DNA of 64,000 nt. It comes from JAWVFK01 sp033856175 (GTDB lineage: Bacteria; Actinomycetota; Thermoleophilia; Solirubrobacterales; 70-9). The position numbers were made by a program, and so were the translations under genes. The stretch lies in NCBI GenBank assembly GCA_033856175.1, contig JAWVFK010000015.1, positions 1 to 64,000 on the forward strand, given 5' to 3'. The notes below the pieces were generated by a model, which worked only from the letters and a program-made list of their open reading frames with translations, ran no database searches and was not told where the DNA came from. Shown one piece after another: positions 16,176 through 22,947 of this stretch (the stretch's first letter is position 1; the number at the start of each line of letters is the position of its first letter).

Positions 16176-16454
16176 CTAGCTGCGCTTCAGCCGGCGCTTG
16201 CGACCGAACGGGATCGCCTTCGAGGCGACGCCGCGGGCCAGCTCGCGCGGCTCGATCTTCTCGACGATGCGCCGCAGGTCGCGCTTCTCGGAGGCGCTGA
16301 GGTTGCCCGGCCGCCCGTGCGACTTGCGCAGGATCGTCGCCAGCCGGGTGCGGTCCTTGGGCTCGAGCAGGTCCCAATGGCGCTTGAGCAGCATCGCGAC
16401 CTCGCCGAGCATCATCGTCCAGCCGATCCAACCGATCTTCGGAAGTCGTGGCAT
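16176..16454 (-). CDS. Small basic protein of unknown function
   Basis: A 92-residue, strongly basic protein beginning MPRLPKIGWIGWTMMLGE and ending in an Arg/Lys tail (FGRKRRLKRS). The middle is helical and charged (PKDRTRLATILRKSHGRPGNLSASEKRDLRRIVEKIEP). An amphipathic N-terminus and basic tail could mean nucleic-acid or membrane contact, but I recognise no family. It is convergent to the sigma factor with a 13-nt gap, and its start is ~44 bp from the tRNA-Thr 3' end. Confidence 0.6.
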   Translation of the reverse strand: MPRLPKIGWIGWTMMLGEVAMLLKRHWDLLEPKDRTRLATILRKSHGRPGNLSASEKRDLRRIVEKIEPRELARGVASKAIPFGRKRRLKRS

Positions 16455-16497
16455 CGCCTCTACTTACCCGCGACAGAAGGCATTAAGCGTGGGCATA

Positions 16498-16570
16498 AGC
16501 CGGAGCCGGGACTCGAACCCGGGACCCCTTGATTACAAATCAAGTGCTCTACCAGCTGAGCTACTCCGGC
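16498..16570 (-). tRNA. tRNA-Thr (anticodon TGT)
   Basis: Read on the minus strand: acceptor stem GCCGGAG / CTCCGGC, D-arm with AGCTCAGCTGGTAGAGC, anticodon stem CTTGA / TCAAG around loop TTTGTAA (anticodon TGT), and T-arm CCGGGTTCGAGTCCCGG. CCA is not encoded. Total 73 nt with the discriminator base. It decodes ACA and, by wobble, other Thr codons. Confidence 0.95.
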
Positions 16571-16614
16571 TGAGCGACCAAGCTTAGGGCGACCCCTGCG
16601 AGAATCGCTCGCCG

Positions 16615-17640
16615 ATGAGCGCACCTGCCGCCGCGGTTGAGGACTTCTTCTGGCGCGATGGCGAGCGGATCGTCGTCTTTCGGCGTGGTGCGCTCGCGAC
16701 GGCGCCGGAGCTGTTTGCCGAGCAGGGCTGGGAGCGCTTCGATCTGCTGAGCACCGAGCGGGCCCTGGCCGAGGCGCCGCCGGGTCTGCGGGCCGTCGGC
16801 GCGACGCATCTCGTGCCGGGCGGCGGCGTTCCCGAGGCCGCTGCGGCGATCATCGGCGAGGTTCGAGGTGAGGACATCGTCGCCCTCGGCGGCGGCCGCG
16901 TGATCGACACCGCGAAGGCGATCGCCGCCGCGCGGGGCGGCCGTGTCGCGGCGATCCCGACGACGCTCTCGGGCGCCGAGATGACGCGCATCCACCGCCT
17001 GCCGCCGGGCCACGAGGGCCGAGCGCTCATCCGGCCGGCGCTCGTCCTCGCCGATCCCGAGGCGATGACGAGCCAGCCCGAGGAGCGGTTGCGGGCGAGC
17101 GCCATGAACGCCCTCGCTCACGGCGCCGACTCGCTCTGCACTCCCTTTGCCAACCCGGTCTCGACGATGGCGGCGCTGCGCGGGGCCGAGCTTCTGGCGC
17201 AGGCGCTCGACGAGAAGCGCGACCAGCGCGGCGAGGACGATCGGGCGGCGCTGGCTCTCGCCTCGCTGCTCAGCGCCTACGCCCTCGACTCGGCGCTGTT
17301 CGCGCTTCATCACGTCGTCTGCCAGACGATCGTCCGCATCTGCGGCACCGCTCACGCCGAGACCAACGCGGCGATGCTGCCATTGACGCTGGCTGCGCTC
17401 GCCGAGCGGGCGCCGGAGCGGCTCGAGCCGCTGGCCGCCGCCCTCGGCAGCGATCTCGACGGGCTCGCCGCGCGGATCGTCGAGCTCGCCGGCGGGGCGC
17501 GGACGCTCTCCGAGCTGGGCGCGGCGCGAACCTGCCTCGATGACGTCCTCGAGGCGGCGCTGGCGCGCGCCGAGCTGCAGCTGATGCCGAAGCCGCCGGA
17601 CCGCGAGCAGCTGCGGCGGTTGCTCGAGCAGGCCTGGTAG
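16615..17640 (+). CDS. Iron-type alcohol dehydrogenase / maleylacetate reductase-like
   Basis: A 341-residue NAD(P)-dependent dehydroquinate-synthase-like protein. The dinucleotide loop GGGRVIDTAKAIAA is near residues 97-110, followed by PTTLSGAEMT, MNALAHGADSL, LHHVVCQTI and AHAETNAAMLP. The last blocks match maleylacetate reductases better than classical Fe-ADHs. The usual Cys-x-His in the metal region reads CQT, so metal use is uncertain. No aromatic ring-cleavage genes are nearby, so the substrate is open. The gene diverges from the tRNA. Confidence 0.78.
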   Translation: MSAPAAAVEDFFWRDGERIVVFRRGALATAPELFAEQGWERFDLLSTERALAEAPPGLRAVGATHLVPGGGVPEAAAAIIGEVRGEDIVALGGGRVIDTAKAIAAARGGRVAAIPTTLSGAEMTRIHRLPPGHEGRALIRPALVLADPEAMTSQPEERLRASAMNALAHGADSLCTPFANPVSTMAALRGAELLAQALDEKRDQRGEDDRAALALASLLSAYALDSALFALHHVVCQTIVRICGTAHAETNAAMLPLTLAALAERAPERLEPLAAALGSDLDGLAARIVELAGGARTLSELGAARTCLDDVLEAALARAELQLMPKPPDREQLRRLLEQAW

Positions 17641-17714
17641 GCCCGGCGCAGCTCCCGGACCGCTCGGCGCACGCACGACCCCCGCGGTAACCCCCGCTCC
17701 AAGCCTGTGTAGGC

Positions 17715-19469
17715 ATGGGCATGAGCGAGGGAAGTCCCGCCACTTCGTCGTCCCCGAAGCCTCGCTCGCCGCTGCCCGAGGAACGCCTGCTCGCCTACCA
17801 CCGCTACGCCCGCGAGCATGGCGCCAACCGCCTCCTCTATTACCTCGCCCGCATCGTCCTGCAGCCAGTGTTCCTCGTCTATCTGCGGCTCTCGCGCTAC
17901 GGGCGCGAGCACACCAGGGTCGACGGCCCGCTCGTCGTCGCCGCCAACCACCGCAGCTTCCTCGACCCTTTCGTGATCGGCGTGATGCTGCCCTGGTCGC
18001 GGCGGCTGCAGTTCGTCGCCAAGGTCGAGCTGTTCGAGAATCGCTGGCAGGGCTGGCTGCTGAACCGGCTGGGCGCCTACCCGGTGCGCCGGGGCGAGTC
18101 CGACCAGGAGGTGCTGACCACCTCGCGGCGGATCCTCGAGCGCGGTGGCGCCGTCGTCATCTTTCCCGAGGGCACGCGGATTCGCACCGGCGCCCTCGGC
18201 CGGCCCAAGCGCGGCGCCGGCCGGCTGGCGCTGGAGAGCGGCGCCGCCGTCCTCCCGGTCGCCGTCCAGGGGACCGAGCGCGTGCGCCGCGGCTGGCTGA
18301 TCCGGCCCCGCCGGGTCAAGCTCCGCGCCGGGCGGGCGCTGACGTTTCCCCGGACCACGTCGCCGTCCCCCTCACTTGCAAATGCCGTCAGCGACCGCAT
18401 CTGGCCGGCGATCGAGCTGCAGTGGGAGTGGCTCGGCGGCCTGCCGCCGCTTCGCCGCGCCGCCGTCATCGGCGCCGGCAGCTGGGGGACGGCGGTCGCC
18501 GTGCTGCTCGCCCGTGGCGGGCTCGAGGTTCAGCTCGGCTGCCGCACCGCCGAGCAGGCCGAGGAGATCGCCGCCAAGGGCGAGAACGCCCGCTACCTGC
18601 CCGGGATCGAGCTGCCCGACACGCTCCAGGTCAAGCGCGCGACCGAGATCGAGCTCGCCGGGCTCGACCTGATCTGCCTCGCCGTGCCCTCGAAGTCGCT
18701 GCCCGCCGCCGTCGGCCAGTTCGCCGACCAGATCGGCGATCGCACCGCGGTGCTGATGCTGAGCAAGGGGCTGGTGGCGCCGATGGGCGCGCTGCCGACC
18801 GACTACCTGTCCGAGCGCGTTCGAGCTCGCGCGGTCGCCTGCCTCGGCGGCCCGGCCCACGCGGTCGAAGCCTGCTCGGGAAGCGCGGCTTTGGTCCTCG
18901 GCAGCTGTGATCCCGACCTGCGCCAGCAGCTCGGCGACGTCTTCGACGACGCCCAGCTCGTCTGCGAGCGCACCGATGACGTCGCCGGCGTCGAGATCGC
19001 CGGCGCCGCCAAGAACGCCGCCGCGCTCGCCGCCGCCGCGGCCGAGCCACACGGTCTCAACGCCGCCGGCATCGCCGCCGCCGAGGTCTGGCGCGAGTGC
19101 GTTGCCTACGCGCTCGCCCGCGGCGCCCGGCTAGAGACCTTCTCCGGCCTGGCGGGCGTCGGCGATCTGACGGCGACGATCCTGGCGCCGGGGTCGCGCA
19201 ACCGCCGCGCCGGCGAGCTGCTGGGCCGCGGCATCCCGCCGGCGCAGATCCCGGCGAAGATCGGCCAGACATCCGAGGCCCTCGACTCGGTGCCGCTGCT
19301 CGCCCAGAGCGTCGCCGCCGCGGGCATCGAGGCCCCCGGCCTCAGCGGCCTCTCGGCGCTGGTCGAGGGCAACATGGCCGCAGCCGAGTGGATCGCCAGC
19401 GTCCGCCGCGCCGAGCGCAGCCGCCGTGAGGCCGACTCCTGGGTGATCGGGATCGCCGAGGAGGTATAG
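17715..19469 (+). CDS. Bifunctional fusion: PlsC-type acyltransferase + glycerol-3-phosphate dehydrogenase (GpsA)
   Basis: 584 residues with two complete enzymes in one frame. Residues ~40-235: lysophosphatidate acyltransferase with NHRSFLDP (HX4D, from ~77) and FPEGTRIR (~150). Residues ~248-580: NAD(P)-dependent GpsA with GAGSWGTAVAV (~254), CLAVPSKSLP, LSKGL, GGPAHAVE (usually GPS/GPN), AGAAKNAAALAA containing the catalytic Lys, and the C-terminal GVGDLTATILAPGSRNR. GpsA makes sn-glycerol-3-phosphate from DHAP and PlsC adds the second acyl chain to lysophosphatidate, so both act at the start of phospholipid synthesis. No stop or frameshift lies between them. ATG 17721 is an alternative start. 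Confidence 0.92.
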   Translation: MGMSEGSPATSSSPKPRSPLPEERLLAYHRYAREHGANRLLYYLARIVLQPVFLVYLRLSRYGREHTRVDGPLVVAANHRSFLDPFVIGVMLPWSRRLQFVAKVELFENRWQGWLLNRLGAYPVRRGESDQEVLTTSRRILERGGAVVIFPEGTRIRTGALGRPKRGAGRLALESGAAVLPVAVQGTERVRRGWLIRPRRVKLRAGRALTFPRTTSPSPSLANAVSDRIWPAIELQWEWLGGLPPLRRAAVIGAGSWGTAVAVLLARGGLEVQLGCRTAEQAEEIAAKGENARYLPGIELPDTLQVKRATEIELAGLDLICLAVPSKSLPAAVGQFADQIGDRTAVLMLSKGLVAPMGALPTDYLSERVRARAVACLGGPAHAVEACSGSAALVLGSCDPDLRQQLGDVFDDAQLVCERTDDVAGVEIAGAAKNAAALAAAAAEPHGLNAAGIAAAEVWRECVAYALARGARLETFSGLAGVGDLTATILAPGSRNRRAGELLGRGIPPAQIPAKIGQTSEALDSVPLLAQSVAAAGIEAPGLSGLSALVEGNMAAAEWIASVRRAERSRREADSWVIGIAEEV

Positions 19470-19509
19470 ATGACAGCGAGCGACCTCGTCTCAGCCGGCG
19501 GCACTGATC

Positions 19510-19515
19510 TAGGCT
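19510..19515 (+). promoter_or_regulatory. -10 box TAGGCT for leaderless sigma-factor gene
   Basis: TANNNT 6 nt before GTG 19522. Confidence 0.4.
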
Positions 19516-19521
19516 TGACCG

Positions 19522-20115
19522 GTGGCGGCCGAGCAGACCAGGACCGAGGACACACCGGCCTCCCCGGCCGCGGCGCCCCCGCCGCCCGAGCCTGCGACCA
19601 AGGCCGAGCTCGATCAGATCTTCTCGCAGGTCTATCGCGACCACCTGCGCGACGTCTACTCGTACGCCTACTACCGCGTCGGCAACCACCACGACGCCGA
19701 GGACCTGACCGAGCAGGCGTTCCTCCAGGCATATCGCCACTTCGGGCGGGCGCTGCGCGAGTCGGACGGCAGGCCGCTGCGGCCGTGGCTGATTCGCATC
19801 GCCCACAACCTCGCCTCGAACTACCACCGCGACCGCTCGCGGCGACCGACCTCGGACATCGACGCCGTCGAGCCGATCGCCTCCTCGGACGACACCGAGC
19901 GGTTGGTCGAGGGCCGCGAGGAGCTGCGCCGGGTGCTGATCGGGCTCGAGCAGGTTCCCGGCGACCGCCGCGAGGCGCTGATCATGCGCTTCGCCCTCGG
20001 CATGGACAACCGCGAGATAGCGCGTGCCCTCGGCCGCAGCGACGGCGCCACCAAGGTCTTGATTCACCGTGCGATCAAGCAGCTCGAGGAGGTGCTGGGC
20101 GATGACGACGAGTGA
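19522..20115 (+). CDS. ECF-like RNA polymerase sigma factor
   Basis: A 197-residue sigma-70 family protein. A Pro/Ala-rich N-terminus precedes region 2 (LRDVYSYAYYRVGNHHDAEDLTEQAFLQAYRHF; RPWLIRIAHNLASNYHRDRSRR) and region 4 (DRREALIMRFALGMDNREIARALGRSDGATKVLIHRAIKQLEEVL). GTG 19522 follows a TAGGCT box by 6 nt. The next gene overlaps it by 14 nt and encodes a small single-pass membrane protein, the usual layout for a sigma factor and its membrane partner. Confidence 0.9.
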   Translation: MAAEQTRTEDTPASPAAAPPPPEPATKAELDQIFSQVYRDHLRDVYSYAYYRVGNHHDAEDLTEQAFLQAYRHFGRALRESDGRPLRPWLIRIAHNLASNYHRDRSRRPTSDIDAVEPIASSDDTERLVEGREELRRVLIGLEQVPGDRREALIMRFALGMDNREIARALGRSDGATKVLIHRAIKQLEEVLGDDDE

Positions 20116-20446
20116 CGTTGGCGGGGGACAGACCAGGGTCGAGGCGCTGCTGGCCGAGGCCTTGCGGCCGATCGAGCCGCCAGAGCGGCTGAGCGGCAGG
20201 GTCGAGACGACGCTGTCGGCGGTCGCCGAGGCCGCGGCCGAGGAGCTTCACGCCTGGGCAGACGAGCTGACCGAGAGCGAGGCCGAGTCGCTGCGCGACC
20301 CGCGCAACTGGGTCCGCCCGGTAGTCGCCGTCGCGGCGGGGAGCGTCGCCGGCGGGGCGCTGCTGCTGTTCGAGATGCGGCGGCGGCGCAAGCCGAGTGG
20401 CCTTCGCGCCTTCGCCGACGACATCGTCTCGCGCTTCGAGACCTAG
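20102..20446 (+). CDS. Small membrane protein, candidate partner of the upstream sigma factor
   Basis: 114 residues. The cytoplasmic-looking N-terminal ~75 residues are helical and acidic (LLAEALRPIEPPERL; AAAEELHAWADELTESEAESL). One membrane helix (VVAVAAGSVAGGALLLFEM) follows, then a basic RRRRKP stop-transfer and a short tail. ATG 20102 overlaps the sigma gene by 14 nt, so production is coupled. Topology suits an anti-sigma factor, but no zinc-type anti-sigma motif (HxxxCxxC) is present, so this role is inference. Confidence 0.65.
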   Translation: MTTSDVGGGQTRVEALLAEALRPIEPPERLSGRVETTLSAVAEAAAEELHAWADELTESEAESLRDPRNWVRPVVAVAAGSVAGGALLLFEMRRRRKPSGLRAFADDIVSRFET

Positions 20447-20469
20447 CGCTGGCTCTGGTCTCCGGTCCT

Positions 20470-20877
20470 CTAGCTCGGGGCCGGTGCGCGAGCCTCGGCC
20501 TCGGCCGGGGTCGCCAGGTAGGCGGCGATGCCGAGGACGCCGAGCGCGAGGTGGAGGAAGTTATCGGCCGTGTTCACCGGCAGGAAGCCAAGGATGTTCT
20601 CGCCCGAGCCGATGGCGAATCCCCAGATCGCCACGCCGAGGTAGACGACGCCGAGGCCGCCGGCATAGGCGCGCGCGGCGTAGCCCATCGCCAGCAGGCC
20701 GAGAGCGCCGGTGGCGATGTGGACGACGTTGTGCCAGCCGTTGACGGTGAGCAGGCCAAGGACCTCGCTGGTGGCGCCGGGCGATCCGAAGTCGCTGGAA
20801 TAGAAGAAGCCGGCGATCCCGGCGATCGTCAGCACCGCGCCGACGAGCGAGGCATAGAGACGAGCGGGCGATTCCAT
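20470..20877 (-). CDS. DUF4383 family membrane protein
   Basis: 135 residues with four hydrophobic segments (SLVGAVLTIAGIAGFFY; VVHIATGALGLLAMGYA; LGVVYLGVAIWGFAIG; FLHLALGVLGIAAYLA). The two NxxHxxxG motifs (NGWHNVVHIATGALGL and NTADNFLHLALGVLG) are those of the actinobacterial DUF4383 family. Function is unknown. The ATG is supported by GGAAGGAG about 7 nt upstream. It is convergent to the sigma/membrane-protein pair, with 23 bp between stops. Confidence 0.82.
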   Translation of the reverse strand: MESPARLYASLVGAVLTIAGIAGFFYSSDFGSPGATSEVLGLLTVNGWHNVVHIATGALGLLAMGYAARAYAGGLGVVYLGVAIWGFAIGSGENILGFLPVNTADNFLHLALGVLGIAAYLATPAEAEARAPAPS

Positions 20878-20964
20878 CCTGGGGCTCCTTCCGATCGGGG
20901 TCCGGTGCCAATCATTCTGCCCCGGTCCTCGGTCGAGAAACGTCCACAGCCGGCAGGCGTCGGA

Positions 20965-20970
20965 TAGCGT
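20965..20970 (+). promoter_or_regulatory. -10 box TAGCGT deciding the rhomboid start
   Basis: TANNNT 7 nt before GTG 20978. It overlaps the alternative upstream GTG 20969, which therefore is unlikely to be translated. Confidence 0.4.
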
Positions 20971-20977
20971 GGAGCCC

Positions 20978-21793
20978 GTGAGCCAGACCTGTTACCGGCA
21001 CAGCGACCGGGAGACGGCGGTGTCGTGCTCGAGCTGCGGCCGGCCGATCTGCACCGACTGCATGAGCCCCTCGCCAGTCGGGATGCGCTGCCCGGAGTGC
21101 GCCGGCAAGCGGCCGGGGGTGGCCGGTCGAGTGGCCCCCGCCGTCAGCGGGCCCTGGATCACCTACGCGCTGATCGCGCTGAACGTCGCCGCCTTCCTGG
21201 CCGAGATGGGGCAGGGCGGCGGCACCTCGCTGAGCGCCGGCGGCAGCCTGATCAACGACGGCGGCATCAACGGCCCCCACGTCGCCAGCGGCGAGTGGTA
21301 CCGCCTCGTCACCGGCGGCTTCCTCCACGCCGGCGCGCTCCACATCGCCTTCAACATGTTCGCCCTCTACGTCCTCGGCACGATGCTCGAGCCGGCGATC
21401 GGCAGCCTCCGCTTCCTCGGCATCTACATGGCCGGGCTGCTGGGCGGCTCGCTCGGCGCGGTGCTGATGAGCCCGAACGAGACGACGGTCGGCGCCTCGG
21501 GCGCGATCTTCGGCCTCTTCGCGGCGACGTTCCTGATCGCCCGCCGGCGCGGCCTCGAGGGCGTCGCCTCGCAGATCGGCTTCTGGCTGCTGATCAACCT
21601 GGTGCTGACGCTGAGCGTGCCCGGGATCTCGGTCGGCGGCCACCTCGGCGGCCTCGCGGCCGGCGCGATCGCCGGCCTGATCGTGATCCTCGGCGAGCGT
21701 CGCAGGCACGGGCCAGGCGCGGCCGCCTTCGAGCTGCTGGCGCTGGTGGCGCTGGCCGGCGGTGCCTTCGTCGCAGCGGTTATGGTCGCCTGA
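20978..21793 (+). CDS. Rhomboid intramembrane serine protease with N-terminal B-box-like zinc finger
   Basis: 271 residues. The N-terminus has CYRHSDRETAVSCSSCGRPIC and then CMSPSPVGMRCPEC, a Cys/His zinc-binding module frequent in actinobacterial rhomboids. Six or seven membrane segments follow. Catalytic Ser lies in GASGAIFGLF (~residue 176), catalytic His in GGHLGGLAAG (~220), and the HIAFNMFALY helix holds the conserved His/Asn. It cleaves membrane proteins within the bilayer; targets are unknown. GTG 20978 is chosen because of the TAGCGT box. A pterin dehydratase gene starts 3 nt after the stop. Confidence 0.92.
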   Translation: MSQTCYRHSDRETAVSCSSCGRPICTDCMSPSPVGMRCPECAGKRPGVAGRVAPAVSGPWITYALIALNVAAFLAEMGQGGGTSLSAGGSLINDGGINGPHVASGEWYRLVTGGFLHAGALHIAFNMFALYVLGTMLEPAIGSLRFLGIYMAGLLGGSLGAVLMSPNETTVGASGAIFGLFAATFLIARRRGLEGVASQIGFWLLINLVLTLSVPGISVGGHLGGLAAGAIAGLIVILGERRRHGPGAAAFELLALVALAGGAFVAAVMVA

Positions 21794-21796
21794 GCG

Positions 21797-22075
21797 ATGG
21801 CGCTTCTGGACGAACAGGAGATAGGGGAGAGGCTCGAGGGCCTCGACGGCTGGAAGCGCGACGGCGAGGCGATCGTCAAGACCTTCGAGCGCGGCGACTT
21901 CGTCGGCTCGGTGAAGTTCGTCGACTCGCTGGTCGAGCCGGCGGAGCAGATGGGCCATCACCCCGACGTGGCGATCTCCTGGGACAAGGTCGAGGTGACA
22001 ATCACCTCGCATTCCGAGGGCGGCCTGACCGAGAACGACTTCGCCCTGGCGAAGCAGATCGACGCGCTCGCCTGA
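21797..22075 (+). CDS. 4a-hydroxytetrahydrobiopterin dehydratase (PCD/DCoH)
   Basis: A 92-residue enzyme that dehydrates 4a-hydroxypterins after aromatic hydroxylase turnover. The active-site block MGHHPDVAISWDKVEVTITSH, including the paired histidines, is complete and length is normal. It starts 3 nt after the rhomboid stop, so probably shares its mRNA. No aromatic amino-acid hydroxylase is in the window. In many bacteria these proteins also serve molybdopterin or folate metabolism, so the partner is unclear. Confidence 0.92.
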   Translation: MALLDEQEIGERLEGLDGWKRDGEAIVKTFERGDFVGSVKFVDSLVEPAEQMGHHPDVAISWDKVEVTITSHSEGGLTENDFALAKQIDALA

Positions 22076-22160
22076 GTGTTTGCCGGCGTGCTGGGTTGGC
22101 GCCGGCGACGGCTCTCGCTTGATTCCGTCGGCTGTCGCGACGTAGGATGCGGGCGGGCTT

Positions 22161-22880
22161 ATGAGGCGAGGGGTACAGATCGAGCCGACGTTTGCGTTCG
22201 TCGAGCGCGTTTCGGCGAGCGAGGAACAGCTCGAGGACGTCGATACCGGTCGTCTGGTCACCCGCATCCAGGCCGGCGACAGCGATCTGTTCGCCGAGCT
22301 CTACCGCCGCTACTTCGACCGCGTCTACGGCTACCTGCTGGTGATGCTGACCGACCAGCGCGAGGCTGAGGACGCCGCCCAGCACGTCTTCGTCAGCGCC
22401 CTCGAGAACCTGCCCGCCTACGAGCTGCGCGGCCAGCCCTTCCGCGCCTGGCTTTTCACGATCGCCCGTAACCGTGCGATCGACCAGCTGCGCGGCCGCA
22501 ACCGGATCGAGCCGGTTGACCCACACGAGATGCGCGAGCGTCGCAGCAACGAGGTGAGCCAGGTCAACGGCGAGGACCCTGGAGCGCTCGATTGGGTCAC
22601 CGACCACGATCTCGTCCTCTTCATCGAGCGCCTGCCGCTCGCCCAGCGCCAGGTTCTGATGCTGCGCTATAGCGGCGACCTGTCGGTGGCGCAGATCGCG
22701 GGCATCCTCGGTCGCTCCGAGGCCGACGTGCGGATGCTGCAGTCACGGGCTCACCGCTTCCTGCGCGAGCGTCTGGGCGCCGTCCGCCGCCGCTCGCGCG
22801 AGCGCGGCTCGGTGCGCATGCGCCGCTGGCCGCGCGAGGCGACGGTGCTGCGCTCGCGGCGCTGGGCGCTGCACGTCTAG
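22161..22880 (+). CDS. ECF-like RNA polymerase sigma factor
   Basis: 239 residues. Region 2 (LFAELYRRYFDRVYGYLLVMLTDQREAEDAAQHVFVSALENL; FRAWLFTIARNRAIDQLRGRNR) and region 4 (LPLAQRQVLMLRYSGDLSVAQIAGILGRSEADVRMLQSRAHRFL) are complete. A ~35-residue Arg-rich tail follows (RRRSRERGSVRMRRW), unusual for the class. TAGGAT lies 12 nt before the ATG, so the leader is probably very short. No anti-sigma gene adjoins it. The next gene, 67 bp downstream on the same strand, is the giant surface protein, a possible target. Confidence 0.88.
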   Translation: MRRGVQIEPTFAFVERVSASEEQLEDVDTGRLVTRIQAGDSDLFAELYRRYFDRVYGYLLVMLTDQREAEDAAQHVFVSALENLPAYELRGQPFRAWLFTIARNRAIDQLRGRNRIEPVDPHEMRERRSNEVSQVNGEDPGALDWVTDHDLVLFIERLPLAQRQVLMLRYSGDLSVAQIAGILGRSEADVRMLQSRAHRFLRERLGAVRRRSRERGSVRMRRWPREATVLRSRRWALHV

Positions 22881-22947
22881 ATCTGCAGCCGCCACCGCCT
22901 GCAGCCAAAAAGTTGTTGCGAAACGGCCCCCCGGTCGTTCTTGCTCC

